Positions 35,681 to 48,400 of a stretch of 64,000 nt of DNA are shown piece after piece (within the stretch, counting starts at the first letter, position 1; each line of letters begins with the position of its first letter). The DNA is taken from the NCBI GenBank assembly GCA_963978905.1, contig OZ022256.1, positions 7,857,501-7,921,500 of the forward strand. Direction: 5' to 3'. The position numbers were made by a program, and so were the translations under genes. The DNA is from Trichostrongylus colubriformis. Its lineage: Eukaryota; Nematoda; Chromadorea; Rhabditida; Trichostrongylidae. A model generated the notes under the pieces. It saw only the letters and a program-made list of their open reading frames with translations. It made no database searches and was not told where the DNA came from.

Positions 35681-36059
35681 AGAGCGGCAGCACTTGCTAC
35701 TACACCTACGACAGCAATTCTCGAAACCGTGTATCCACCTACGAGTAAAGCAATTCCAGAAAGCATGTCCATATACCAAGACGAATATCTTCAAAATTCA
35801 AAAAAGGAGGCAGCTGCGTCACGAGTAGCTCTTCTCTCTGAACAAACATTCTCTTTTGGTTTATTTGGGTTTATAGGCTTCGTCTGTGAATCGCAGGAAT
35901 TAACTCTCCGGGAATTCTAAACCGAAATTCCCATCATGGTTTCAAACTTCAATTTTTCTTTGTTGTTGCAAATTTTATCACAGAGTTTCATCCATATTAA
36001 GAATATGAAATTTTCCATACTATGGTGGGTAGAGGTCAATTAGAGGGAGGTGGGATGGG

Positions 36060-36190
36060 GAAAGTGAAGTGATAGATTTGGCGCTCCCACTCGCATGGTC
36101 CCGGATCAAGTTCCGGAACATGTCTGCCTAGGCGAACCAAGAATTCCATTATCTTCTTGATAGGTATCATTGCAGCAGACTAATGTGATA
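36060..36190 (-). repeat. Dispersed repeat family E, inverted partial copy
   Basis: GGCGCTCCCACTCGCATGG followed by GTCTGCCTAGGCGAACC is the reverse complement of the end of 30700-30955. Confidence 0.5.
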
Positions 36191-36809
36191 GTATAGGGAC
36201 ACCGAATTGTTCATTGGTTGGCCGCGGCAAGCCTCTGTAAAAGGACATGACACATTCTAATGTCTTCTCATCTTTGAAAGAGGGGAATCAAAGCTGAATG
36301 ATTTGAGCGTTCGTAAAAGAACTACATATTTTTACGAAAATTTTTGGCTTCCTATTACAACGTGCTGAAGGAGGGGTTTTTACACATTTCCAAGCGAGAG
36401 AGCATAAAAACCAGCCGAATCAGCTGGCGATATTCTCTAGGATCCTTTGTCAGTGTTGAAAACAGAATAAGTACAAAACAGTTTCTCATCTAACTATCTG
36501 TAATAACTCCCGCTATTAGAGTGCAGGATCGATAGAAGTTCCATTCTCTTAGGTTTTCCTATTCGCTTTCTTTTCGTTCTCTTCGTTTCTTCACATTTTT
36601 CTGATGTTTCCACGAATTCCAAAATCTTTGGCGTTTGCTGAATTCCCATATCCTTCATTAGCTCCTGAAATGTCCGCTGTCCACTCCGATTACGAGATGT
36701 CTACCAAAATTGAGGCTTTCCCTTCCCCCTCGTGTTGAAGAAACCCACCACTCCTCCTTGGCAGCTTTCTTTTCACATTTTACGCAATTTCCCCACCTTC
36801 CTTCTTGTA

Positions 36810-37822
36810 TTGAGTCATTCCATGAGTAATGTCGCATTTTTTCGCACAAAAATTTTTCAGTAAAATTACAAGTTTTGTAGCGATTCATGTATCAGTCAAA
36901 AGAGATTTTCCTGCTCTGTAAAGAGCATGCTCGATTTTTCTGTCGTTCATAGTGGGCCGATTCCCAGGCTGGCGTAGGGGTAGGTCTAGCCGACAAAAAT
37001 TGACCAGACCGGCAACTAACTAATATAAAACACTATATTTCGCTCGCAAAAAAACAACCAATCATATGTCTTGTACATTGCCCTGTCCTCTTCTGCATTC
37101 CACCAATTGGATTATTAAAAACCCGCGCCGTTCCTTTTTCCATATTCGGTTTTCCTCCACGACTCGGTGATTCTTTTCAATTTCTTCGAGGCATGCAAGA
37201 AAATTTTCTCAACCAGACCACTGAGATAGTGATATTTCAAGAAGTAGTAGTGAGTAGAGACGGGAAACATCGATGACTGGATTCTTCGAATTCTGCTGAA
37301 AGAAACAAATTGTGAAGTGATGTTAACTGAGCCCCTGATACTTGGATTTGAAATCGATTATGAACCGCAGCCACTACAAAATCAAAATGTATTTGTGATA
37401 AAGCAGAAAAATTCTTCCAAGTGGTTGACAGAATAATGCTGAGCAAGGAATTTGGAAGAAGAAATTCCATTATGAATGACCGTGAGTGCTTTCTGAAAAA
37501 GAACTAAAGGAAAAGAACAACACGACTCCTCCATCAACCTAGTGATAAGTCAGTGATAAGTACGGGGCAGATGATAGGCTGTTCTCCTAATGTGAAATTT
37601 GATGTTTTAATTAATGGCCAGTTTGGTCAATTTTTGTCGGCCAGACCTACCCCTTTGCCAGCCTGAATATCGGCCTTTTCACACTTGAGAGCCCAACATC
37701 TTATTTTGTAGGGCAGGAAAATCTCTTCCGAGATATATGTACAAGAAATGCTGCGTAAACTTGTAATTTTGTAGGAAAAATTTTCGTTCAGAAAAAACGA
37801 CATTATTCATGGAATGACCCAC
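36810..37822. mobile_element. TA-flanked inverted-repeat DNA element, ~1.0 kb
   Basis: Arms of about 220 bp: GTCATTCCATGAGTAATGTC near 36813 pairs with GACATTATTCATGGAATGAC near 37799, and GGGGTAGGTCT near 36977 pairs with AGACCTACCCC near 37643. A ~570-bp spacer separates them. TA lies at 36808-36809 and 37823-37824. A mariner-like origin is an inference from the TA. No transposase was recognised in the spacer. Confidence 0.68.
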
Positions 37823-38346
37823 TATAAAAGATGCAGAAGTATAGGCTAGCACTTCGTTTTTGAGACATCGTAAAAACCTTCTCTCACCTGTTGATTTATG
37901 AGAAACACCCAAAGAAAATATTTGTTCGCTTATACATGAAATAAGCTGTAAGCAATTTTCGAAGGCAGATACTGCGTCCGTGAGTGCAAGAGAACTATCA
38001 CCCATAACTCAAGAATATTATGATGGCAATATTGTCGTGTAATATAACCATAAACAGCATCATCATCAAATAGGAGTCCATCGATCTGAGGGACGGGAAC
38101 GTTCTGGCTACGTACTTCACTTTTCAGACGTTCTAGTCATACTCTTGCCCATTTCGATATTTCACTGTTTTACTTGTAGGACTAACTATGCACCTGGCTG
38201 TCAATTAACCAATGAGGAGAAATGGTACAAGAACTAATAAAAAATCAGTAGAAATAATGAAGGAGCTGTCTGAGCTGCGGCTCATAACATATGATGTCAT
38301 AACTTGTCTTTTGGTCCTTTTTTTCCGAAAACGCAGATACCATTAA

Positions 38347-38755
38347 AGGACTCGTTCACGGAAAAGAAAGTTTCTCTGTAATCCATATAAATATGTTACA
38401 TAGCCTGATAAGGGTAGCATGCAAAGTTCCACACGAAATAGAGAGAATCCGGCTAAGATACTGGTCAAGGCGGCGCAGCCTCAAAGCAAATTTCCGCCCT
38501 GTCGTCTCCCGCAGTCGAAAACGAGGTGTGGGTTTGTTCACGTACCTTTTTGCTCCCACTCTGCGTTTCCGACTGCGGCGGACGACGGGGCGGGCATTGA
38601 CCCTAAGCCCTTGCCCCCTTGGCCACCACTTTGACGGGCTGTACCTTAGCCGTACACTCACTTTCCGCGTGGGACATTGCATGCAGCCTTTATTAGGCAA
38701 ATACATCATAATGTATGGAAAACAGAAAAAACTCATCATTCCGTGCATGATTCCT
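38347..38755. mobile_element. Foldback MITE family B, copy
   Basis: Starts AGGACTCGTTCACGGAAA and ends TTCCGTGCATGATTCCT. The inner arms match the other copies (GAATCCGGCTAAGATACTGG near 38448). It is flanked on both sides by TTAA (38343-38346 and 38756-38759), but other copies are not, so this may be chance. ORFs of about 130 codons on both strands are by-products of the palindrome. Confidence 0.72.
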
Positions 38756-39094
38756 TTAACTTCAACTCATTTAGCTCCATGATAAATGGGGTAAAGCGAA
38801 AGTTTTTTGGCGTCAACAAATCCCTCCTATGCGATGCAAAACGCATTTCATTTGCGTTCGGAATAATCACGGTGGCATGTTAATGCCATCTCGATTATTT
38901 GGCCTTTACGAATGCCTTTACGAATGACACGTGGGACCATCCAATACCCAAGCAACTACTTTTGTCTTTATGGACGAGTCTGATATTCCATACTGCGGAG
39001 AAATAAAAGGCTTCATTGGCCTACATGGGGTGGAATCTAATTGAGTGGTGCGTGTCATTACAACACCTCCACTTGAGCTTCAAGAACTAATAAT

Positions 39095-39190
39095 GATGGA
39101 CGGAACCTTTGGTTCCCGAGCAGAGTCGAACTCCCACATACGCTTTCCGAGCATCTTGCCTGTGCAAGTGCTAGTCAACTGTGGTAAATA
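39095..39190 (-). repeat. tRNA-like relic
   Basis: On minus: TTGACTAGCACTTGC (A-box-like), then GGGAGTTCGACTC (B-box-like) and GGGAACC. The arms do not fold well enough to call a tRNA. Confidence 0.35.
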
Positions 39191-42000
39191 CACCATTTAA
39201 AAGCAGAGGAGCATGGTAGTACATATGATTAGTACGGTAGCCAGGAAGCACAAATGTGAATGCGAAACCTATCTGAGCCCGACTTTGTGCCTATGACATT
39301 GAAAAATACGATTATAATTTCTTCTTCTCGTTTTAGTTGATGAACCACAAAACACTACTACTCATTAGTATGTGACTGCTACATGTAATTATGAACCGAA
39401 AACATCGGCTACACTGCGTTAGAGTGACTATTCGCAAATTCACTCATTTTTATCGCGCTTTTTTCTTCAAAAGACAGATTTATTGGTACGTACATAATCA
39501 GATATTTCGTTGCTCAGCATTGCTTAGTGCAATGGAAAAAAGCATCTTTTGAAATGAAATTTCCGCAATTACATCAAATAGCTGTAAAGCCGAACAATAA
39601 CAATACCCACATTTACCAAGGAAATGCAAATGTTAATCATGTATATAATTCGCTGTAACAACGCATCTGTCACAAAGCTGCCATATTCCGTGATCAGTTT
39701 CCAGAAATTCCTCAAAATCATTTCAGCTGTCCTCATATTTCTCTTCACTTTTTCTGTCATCATACCTTTCACTTTATTGTTTATGTTTATTATTGTTGTT
39801 ACCTTTTCTACCGAGCTGAAGCTTTTACTTTTGCATAAAGGCGATGATAGGGGTAGTTTGGGCTGAACATGGAATATCATCAAATATGAATGTGGACGTG
39901 CTTAGTAATGCGAACGTTAGGGGAAAAAGGAATGAAATGGTGAAAAACCATTTTCAAATCGAAACAAAACCCCTTGCCGCCGTTCATCCTCAAAAGAGGC
40001 CGGTCGGCCTGAAAAAGGGGGCGGGCTGGCATAAAACAAGTGGAAGCTGCTGAAGAATACGGCTTTATAAAATCCAGCTGGACTCTTCCCCATCGAAAAT
40101 TTCACCGCATATGGTCTTGTTAGACCCCTAGCTGTCATTTTTTTTCGTATTTTAGGAGTTCTCCTTACCTACAATGCTATATGTGGATAGCAAAGAAATT
40201 CAGTGATTAAGTAGTCAACGCTGGTTGATTCTGCTAAGTGGTTTAAGCAGTGAACAGCAGTGGTCTAGATTAATGTGCAAATGATGCTGTTACCAGAAGA
40301 GAGTATTTTCAAAAAGGTCACCCTGGGATGAATAGCCTTCCTGGTACGACGTTATAGCGGCGCAACACTTGTCATTTTGATTTCGCCTTATTGACTATTG
40401 TTTGCGCATGGCGCCCATCAGCACAAACGAGTACCAAATAAAGCGAAATGAAAAAGGACAAGAGGCGCCTTATCTACATATATCGAACAATCGAAATGCA
40501 CATCCACCAAGTATGCAAGGATTTGTTATATTATTTAGCTTTGCTCACAAGTAAAACAGGCTGAAGCTAAATGATAACCTAGTGGAGATGGTCACGGTGC
40601 GTACAAATGTTCGTTTTCTCTCGTTGTTTATGCATGGTTAGTGAATTTTTATCTCTCATAAGGCCGCACTCATACTTTACGCACTGGCGCCGGCAGCAGA
40701 ATCATAGCCCGCCCGGCACTCTGAAGACGCACTTTGTTTGAAAACGCTCGACGTAACCACACTGTGGTATCGAATTCGAATCTTGGCATAATGTCGAACT
40801 AACCATGATGATCGTGACGAGAGCCCACAAATTCGAATTTGAATCCTGGTGTAGTGCCAAACCGGGAGGCGGTAGGGAAGGAAAACGTATTATGAAACAT
40901 TGTCCTCCGTAAAGGGATATCTGTACTCAGAAAGATAACGTGTAGCGAAAATCGCGTTGAAAACGCGCCTTCATCTCGAACCGCACGCTTTAGGTGGGCC
41001 GACCATTGTCATTTGATGTCGCGTAGGGCAAAATTTACTTCCGAACACGTGCCCGGAAAGCATGAAGTGCGGGTTCGGGTCCGACACCGAAGGTTTTGCC
41101 CGTAACTCAGCATCTTACAGTATTATTCGCGCGATAATCAACAGCTATCAAAAATCAAAAATATCACAATCGAAATTTATTTCATTCATAATGATGATGA
41201 ATTTCTAAAACAACACCCAGCAACGAACAAGTGAAACCATCAATGGAAAAGCGAAGGAGTGAGGAAGAAGTGATTATAATGGATAACCCAACGAATTCAC
41301 ATCAATGTCGTCTTGCTATGACAAAGCCTTGCGTGTGTGCAGAGCAGCGAGCTGCAGACCATCGTAACTCATACCGTAAGAGCTGAACGTGTATGTGCTC
41401 GTTAGGATGGGATTTCGCGCCGCGGTATGCGGTGTGTGGCACGATGTGTGCGGCTTTGATGCTGGTACGTAGTGAGATTTATTGGGGGTTTTTCCTCTGG
41501 TGAGGCTCGCGGGGACCCAACAACACACTATGCCCACAGCGCACACATCGCGCTGTCACGTCGCCATGCGGAATCCTTCTCGACGATAAACATCCCTTAA
41601 AGAGGACATGCCGTAAAAGTAACACTTCCTACTTACCACTGGACATACCCGTAAGAGAAAATCAACTCACTACATCGTTGAAAAATCGCAGATTTCACGT
41701 GCACGTCGAAAATCCTTTTTTGTGAAGGCCACAAACCCATCAAACGCTTCCAAAATTTGAAGACGGTAATATGCATGGCTTATCCCACGCATATATGCAG
41801 ATCAGCCCAACTGCGTTCCTATACTATACTCACAGTCTATACATAGTGTCTACCATACATACATCGCTCTTAGAGAATTCTTTTCAGAAAAAAATTCAAT
41901 TTTTCAATTGGTAATCTTTCATTTACGTTGTTTTGATTATTATAGAAGTTTCTTGTAATCTAATGGAATCACTTTATATATTTAAATGGTAGTTATACAC
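39191..42000. other. Repeat debris, no gene recognised
   Basis: Contains a GC-rich repeat relic near 40672-40860 and the tRNA-like tail at 41047. Sequence near 41180-41360 resembles 61340-61480. A hydrophobic plus frame (39624-39866) is composition-driven. Confidence 0.4.
41047..41121 (+). repeat. tRNA-derived SINE-like repeat, 3' half
   Basis: AGTGCGGGTTCGGGTCCGAC is followed by ACCGAAGGTTTTGCCCGTAACTCAGC, the same tail as at 31 and 54 kb. Confidence 0.45.
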
Positions 42001-45000
42001 TCTCTTTCCATTTATATATTTTCAACGCATTCCGTGTGATTTTCCGACATGTGCGCTCTGTATCTCTTCTAATTCTCAATGAAAACGTATCCGGGATTGG
42101 TGGACTAAAAATCTCGAGGGCAGCGAATTTGAGCCATTTCAAGTTGATTTTACGATTGTTGACAAGTTATGAACTCTATATGATAACTCACTTACGGGCC
42201 ACCGAATCCATGAATAGCTATTGACGACTGCCGGACGACCCTACGAAAAAGGCCAGAGAACAACTGCCGTTCAATGGTCGCGAGTGCGCTCAAGAAGACT
42301 TAGCTGTGTCAACTGGTGAAAAATGTACGGGTGTAGGCTCAGGCCAGAGGAATGCACGAGAATGTCGTATCACGGCCTGAAAGTGGTGAGGATCGTATCT
42401 TCAAACTTTTACCGAGCGATCATCATACACATTCTTTGAGGAGATGAGGAGAATTTGGACCGATGAGCCAATCTTTAAAAAGGATCGTCATTTGATAATC
42501 CTATTCTCCACTAGGTAGCACCGCTATATGAATAGAGCAGACATAAAAGGTTAAATTTAAAAAAAAAAAATTCCTTGACGCCAAGCTTAATCTAGTAGTT
42601 TATACTTCTTTGGACTATGTATGTACCTAAGTTAATGACATTTTTAGAAGAGCTTTGGACAGAAAAAGTGAATCTTCAGCATCTCTTGATAGCAGGAAAA
42701 CAGTACCCTTATTCGTTTAGAATCGTTTAGATCGGTGAAATGCTGACCTGTGCATCGCATCGCATTTTTGGGAGGGTTTAGAGGGATCCCATAGCACTGC
42801 AGTGGAGAGCTATAGGAGCTCCGGCTTGACTTGCCTTTGAACACCCACGTGGCCACGTATCGGTATCTCCGAGGTTATTATCCTCATTAAGTACAACCAT
42901 TTGCTCGTTGGATGGCAGCAATATATTTTCCATTGTAGATGATTTAGATAGGTATCCCATCTCATCTCAAATGGGATATACCGGGCTCTATGCGGTCTCC
43001 ATAAGAACCTGTTTTCTTGAAAACACCGAAAGGGGTAATCCTGGACGATTGTGGAATATGAAGGTGGTCTAAATGCTGAGTAACGCAACAGCGCAGGAAA
43101 AAGATGAACGGTCCAGAAAACAAGAAAAATTGGATCCTTTCAGACCCTTTCCTTTTCTTTCGCCTCTGCATCAGTAGCCGCCGAGAGATAAATGTGGATG
43201 GCGAGTAGCTATGCCAGCCAGCCGCAAATGTCCCTGTTCTCAAGTCTGTTTTGTGTGATAAAGACCACGACGAATCGCGCCTTCAAATATTGGGTCGCCA
43301 CAGATAGTCTCCTTCGAGCACGATTGTCTGTCTAGAGAGAATATCGTTCCCAGGTTTTTCCTTTCACTGCCCTCCTCCAACCCAATTTCGTTGCCCTTAA
43401 TTCTGTCCAGTTAAGGATGGGGGGGGGGGGAGGGGGGAGGAAGGGGGGTGGTTTGGAAGAGAGGGTTTAATTCTGTTTTGATCCCAAAAAATACATTCAA
43501 TGTCATTGAATTTCATGATGACGGCATTATTGAATGCTTAACTTTCAACCTATTTCGTCGTTCCATCTACTCATTTCGATTTGGAAATGAAACACAATCC
43601 GTCCCCCGAAAAGCTGAATAAACATCACATCCCCTGCCCATACCAAACGGATCAAGGCCTAAAAAAGCCACACCAGCGATTAGGTGACTAATTCCCATCT
43701 TATCAGTTGTACTAGTCCCAGTAATGGATGCGTGAAATCCCGCAAAGAGTGCACAACCCACAGACCCCGTGGTCTACTTTAGAAGCTGTCTTTCAGTTTG
43801 GTTTGTATTTCATAGAGCAAGGGAGGAATTGTTCCCTAAAATTAAATCTGGATGCCCGTAAAAGGGCAAGCCTCTGGAAATTCGAGCCGCACTGAAGAGC
43901 AAAAACTTTTCCCTCGAAACTCTACATCATTAAACTTTCGCCGAAAGTAACGTTAGCCGTCCGATAATGCTGATGCCTCCCACCACCCTGACTTTAATGG
44001 AATTTGATGGAAGTTTGATGGAATGGTTGCTCAAAAAAAACTGTCAACGAACTTTGTGCATCCGTAACTAAGCGCAGGTCTGGTTGGTGTCGAGGAAGAT
44101 TTTGGGTAATAAATATCCCCGTCCTTGTCGACTCCTCCCACATTACCTATTCCGACGTATACTCAAGACTGTCTCCCACTGGGTTTTGTTGTTCTTAGAA
44201 ATCAATCCTTAGAGAATGGTTCACGGACCCTATGCTTCCCTCTTCCCACCTTCCAACCCAAAATGCGACCTCCTTGAGGAATCTTTGACACATACTTGGC
44301 CCTGCCCGTCATGCTTTCACTGTCTCACATGAATAGACCACACGCATCCACGTATGAAGATCAACAATGACTGGCGGCTTAGCGGAAAGCTCCCTGATCT
44401 CTTGTCAGCAGAAATATTGTAAGCTACCAGTCAATTTTCGCAACCGCGAACACCTTTCTAAGATCAACGCATTTTACCATTGACGCAAGATTTACAATGG
44501 ACACTTATAGACCCATTCCAGGATAACCTTGAATGGGTGAAAGCGCTGAATCATGGAAATGGAGCGAGGAATAGCCGGCAAAGAATACTCTGAAAAAAAG
44601 CCCCCCCAAAATGGCAAAAACAAGGCTTCCTGGCGTTGGCTTTGTACGAGATTACCGCGTGAAAGTGAGCCATAAAGTCAGCACCCTTGGATGGTATCAT
44701 GAGGAATCCTGTGATATCATCTGTCCTCCTTCATCAACGTTTCCTTCACTACTGGGATTTCTTCTTTATCTCATCTTATCGCATTAATCACAGGCCTCAC
44801 TTGCCATGCTGTTTCCACCGTTGCCGGCGTGATTGCCAGCAATCACGTCTAGAGTGGGCGGGCCTGGGCTGCATGGTGGAGTCGCGCTATCATCTTTGGC
44901 TCTCCACGCTCCAGAAACTGGCACTTACGCCTCGGTAAAGGTACAACCTACGTGGCTTGGGTCGATCTATCTGACTAGTGAAAGGGTGCAACACCACAAC

Positions 45001-45279
45001 AATCCTGGAATGTGCCTTCAAGGTTTGACTGGTCCGTTTAAACGCCTGGGCAGTCGCAGAAACCCCTACGTACTGTGACTGTACTGGGTACGCAGTGCTC
45101 TCATGGAGTAAAAACTCGACTATCGCTCGCAGTGGTGCAACGAAAGAAACGAAATTGCTTGGTAAATATTCATAACGATTCCGAACAATACATTGACATA
45201 TTCGATTCGACCTTCTTAATTTCGGATTAAGAAGCGAGGGGTAGGAGTCCATGGCAAGGCGTGAACCAACGAGCACCTG
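42001..45279. other. No gene recognised
   Basis: Only short frames without motifs. The one unusual tract is the G run at 43418-43452. Confidence 0.35.
43418..43452. repeat. Poly-G tract
   Basis: A run of 12 G followed by GGGGGG, GG and GGGGGG blocks. It can form a G-quadruplex on the plus strand in principle. Confidence 0.85.
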
Positions 45280-45480
45280 AAGACGGGTTCTCCGAAGCTC
45301 TCCGCTCGATCTCAGCCCTCTGGACTACGCCGTATGGCGCGACATCCCATCGAAGTTTTGAGTCCTTTAGGGCTGTCCTTCGACGGGAAGGGCAGAACCG
45401 ACCGAGTGCATGCGTCCTGTCATCGACTCGTACCCATGAATATCCACATGTCGTTATCCATATTAAGGAGGTCAAATTGA
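45280..45480 (+). pseudogene. Transposase C-terminal relic (Tc1/mariner superfamily)
   Basis: The frame near 45305-45350 reads DLSPLDYAVWRDIPSKF then a stop. After a frameshift it continues SHRSFESFRAVLRREGQN and ends near VIHIKEV. The order PLDYxxW, then S-x-ESLxxALRKEW, then a VxxKGGHxE tail is that of maT/Tc1-like transposases (family knowledge). Two frame breaks make it non-functional. No terminal repeats were found around it. Confidence 0.55.
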
Positions 45481-45489
45481 AGAGTGATG

Positions 45490-48400
45490 ATAATATATAC
45501 ATATTGTTCAGAATCGTTATAGATATTTTTCTTTTAACCTTTTTTTGGTTTGTTGAACTCTTGCTAGAAATGCATATCCGGTTTCTTTTCTCACCGCCTA
45601 ATAGCTTTTATTGCTCATCCGGTAATGATATATTTCCCTCGTGAAAATGCAGTGGAATGGACATTCGATGAGCATAATTTGCAATTACTCCGGACGAGCA
45701 GTTTTCTCAGCATCTGAATGAGGGAATTTGCGATGCTTGAAAAATTCAGCAGAAGGACTGAGCTTTCGGAGAACTATGTGAGAAAACATTAATTCCCTCA
45801 TTAGGCAGGTGATTGCTCAATATGTAGATTTTCATGGTAATGCACTCGCGAAGATTCGAAGAGGTGATATTCAAGATGCCTGTTCTTTGTGGGTATGAGA
45901 CTTAAAGGATTCTAAGGAAACCTCAGTACTCGATTTTCTCGGTTTCCTTTAAGGCAAAGGACTCGATCAATCCAGAAGTTCGACAAGTGTGATACACTCA
46001 TCTCTCATTCTCCTTGAGGCACTTTAAGATCGTCCACGTAAATTAGATTTTCTCCCCCTCCCCTCATTATATAGTTACGTTGTACTTGTTCACTTCCGGG
46101 CATGTGCGAAATTTCACGCGAGAAATCAAGCAGGGGGAAGTCCTCTAAAAGTTTCGACCACGCAAGTATCGAGAGCGGGGACGCTGTGAAGCAAATCAAC
46201 AGCAATCACGTGTTCTGTGACGGAATTTTCGTGCACGAACTCTTTGAGTAACTATAAACACTAATTGACTTCCTGTTCCTAGGTACATGGAGAAAATCCA
46301 CAGAGATTCGCTTGCAACATGTATTTGCTCCAAGAGCCCCATGAATTGATAACTAAAAATGGGCGGATCAGCATAATACATGGTCAATTATCGTTGCTCA
46401 ATGAGCCATAGTGGTCATTACCACCTACGGCTCAGTGCTCAGTGTTCCCATGATCAAATACAAATAGGATAAGCAAGGCATACTGTAGCAAAGGTGTATT
46501 CGCGCCAGGGAGTCTTCGGTTCTCCCTCTCTTCATCACCCTTTCTCTTCTAAATCTGAGAAGAGGCACAAGTGTTGGCCATACTCTTTCTAATAGGCTCT
46601 ACTATTGTACTCTGAAATATTATACTTTACCTATACTGTATTATTAAACTTACACTGACCAAATGAATGATACATTACATTGTGGCATTATTGCGGTCAT
46701 CAAGTATTTCACTTGCTCTCGCAAATATTGCGTGAAAATGAAGGTAGGAGCATGGGTGATATGGTTAATGCGTGTACTGCTCCCACTAGCTTGAACCAAA
46801 AAAAACCTGCACTGGTAAGACCAACCAAGTCTTTCCTCTTTCTGAAAAATAATTCCCATCTGTTTGATAATAAGTCAGTCCTAAAAATGGCAGGCTAAAA
46901 TAGCCTGAACGGAAGCTTGCGTGCTTGTTACATGTATGTCTCCACATGCTATTAAATACCCCAACTCTTTGGAAAAATGAGACAAATGCGATGGGTCTTC
47001 CAAAAAGGCGATTATGTTATCTTTAGGGTATTACGAGCATTATAATCTTGTTATATGTGCCTTTTCGTTGATATTGGTCTCCAACATGACGCTCTCTGCC
47101 TAACCAACCTTTTACATTCCCCCATAGACCCTTATTCAAAAAAAGTTGCTAAGTGGATTAAGTGCTAAGTTTGTTGTCGCGCACTACTTTAAGCACTAAC
47201 ATTGGCACATCTTTACAATCCAAGATCGTCTTCCATTTATAGGACGAAGCGGCAGGACCACACATCTTTACCAACCTTGGAATCAAACCGTGGAATGAAT
47301 TAATATTCAGAACCCTTGTGGTCACCCCATGAAACACCCCGTGGTAGAACTGTAATCCATTTTCTGCTAGTGAAGCAAATTCTGAGTAGAGCACGATATG
47401 TGTAATCCGTCCGCTAAGCCCGCTTGAGGGACACGCCCTAAGAGTGACAGAGCTTTTTGGCTCGCACCAGTCAGCCATGCGAGTTTCGCCTTCTGTCAAT
47501 CCTAATACCCGTTCTCTCTGCTCCATCCTCCTTTGCTTCAAAAGCATAACGACGAATAATGAAGTACAATGGCTTCAGGACGTGTACTTCTCACGGCCAA
47601 CCCCCCTCCCTTAGTTTCGTTACCCACATCACGATGGCTTCGTCGCTAACGCCTATGTTGAGCATGCCCTCTCGAAAGATAAGGAACTGGGGTCAGGATG
47701 TTGTTGCAAGGCTAACGTGCCCGCTTGTCGTGGGCATTGTCTTCTACATCCGCCTGGGAAACATCGTACATGTTCCTTATGCTTCTCTCTGATGTTGCAA
47801 TTCGTGCGCTTTCTTCTTTCCACGTCCGGTAGGAGATTACCGGAAGTATCGAATTTTTAGAGCTTTCTCGCTTGAATGCACACGCAATTCTCAACAAAGG
47901 TCCAGTTTCCGAAATCAGTAGCGTTGATTTATGGTCGCTTGTTTATATAACTGCTCTCGAATACCAATCATTCCCATCTACATCACCTGCTTGTAGTTCG
48001 AGGGCCAGCGAAATTGCCAGTCTGAGGAGTCTTTTCGTTCCAAGGACATGTTTACAGAGGAGGAGGACCATTAGTTCATACATATTTATGTAAGTTCACG
48101 CTTCATGCGTGTCCTTTTGCTATCAACTAGTCTGACGCCATAAAAAAGGGTATAAATGCAGTGTCCGCCGAACGAATAGTGATATCATCCACAGTATTCT
48201 CAATCGTTGACGCTTTAGGAGGTGTTCTGAACAGCGCACACTTACTCAGTGACTAGTTTCTACTCCAAGAAGCGTTTTGAGCCCACCCATGTTCCATCCT
48301 CACGGCCGAGATTACCCCCCCCCCCCAACTGCAAAGTCTATCTAAGGTGACTGCTCGAAAGTTACCTCCTTACGGCTTTCTCGTCAAAATCTTACTCTAT

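Larger units (their letters stand above)
34653..36809. other. No gene recognised apart from family E repeats
   Basis: Frames such as 35672-35920 (82 codons) lack motifs or splice support. Family E repeats occur at 35440-35680 and 36060-36190. Confidence 0.4.

Noticed and set aside
38343..38759. TTAA on both sides of a family B MITE, suggesting piggyBac
   Set aside because: Other copies of the family do not show TTAA at the same borders, so a chance match is likely.
39624..39866. Plus frame with a ~30-residue hydrophobic block
   Set aside because: The strand is T-rich and the frame has no family motif or splice context.
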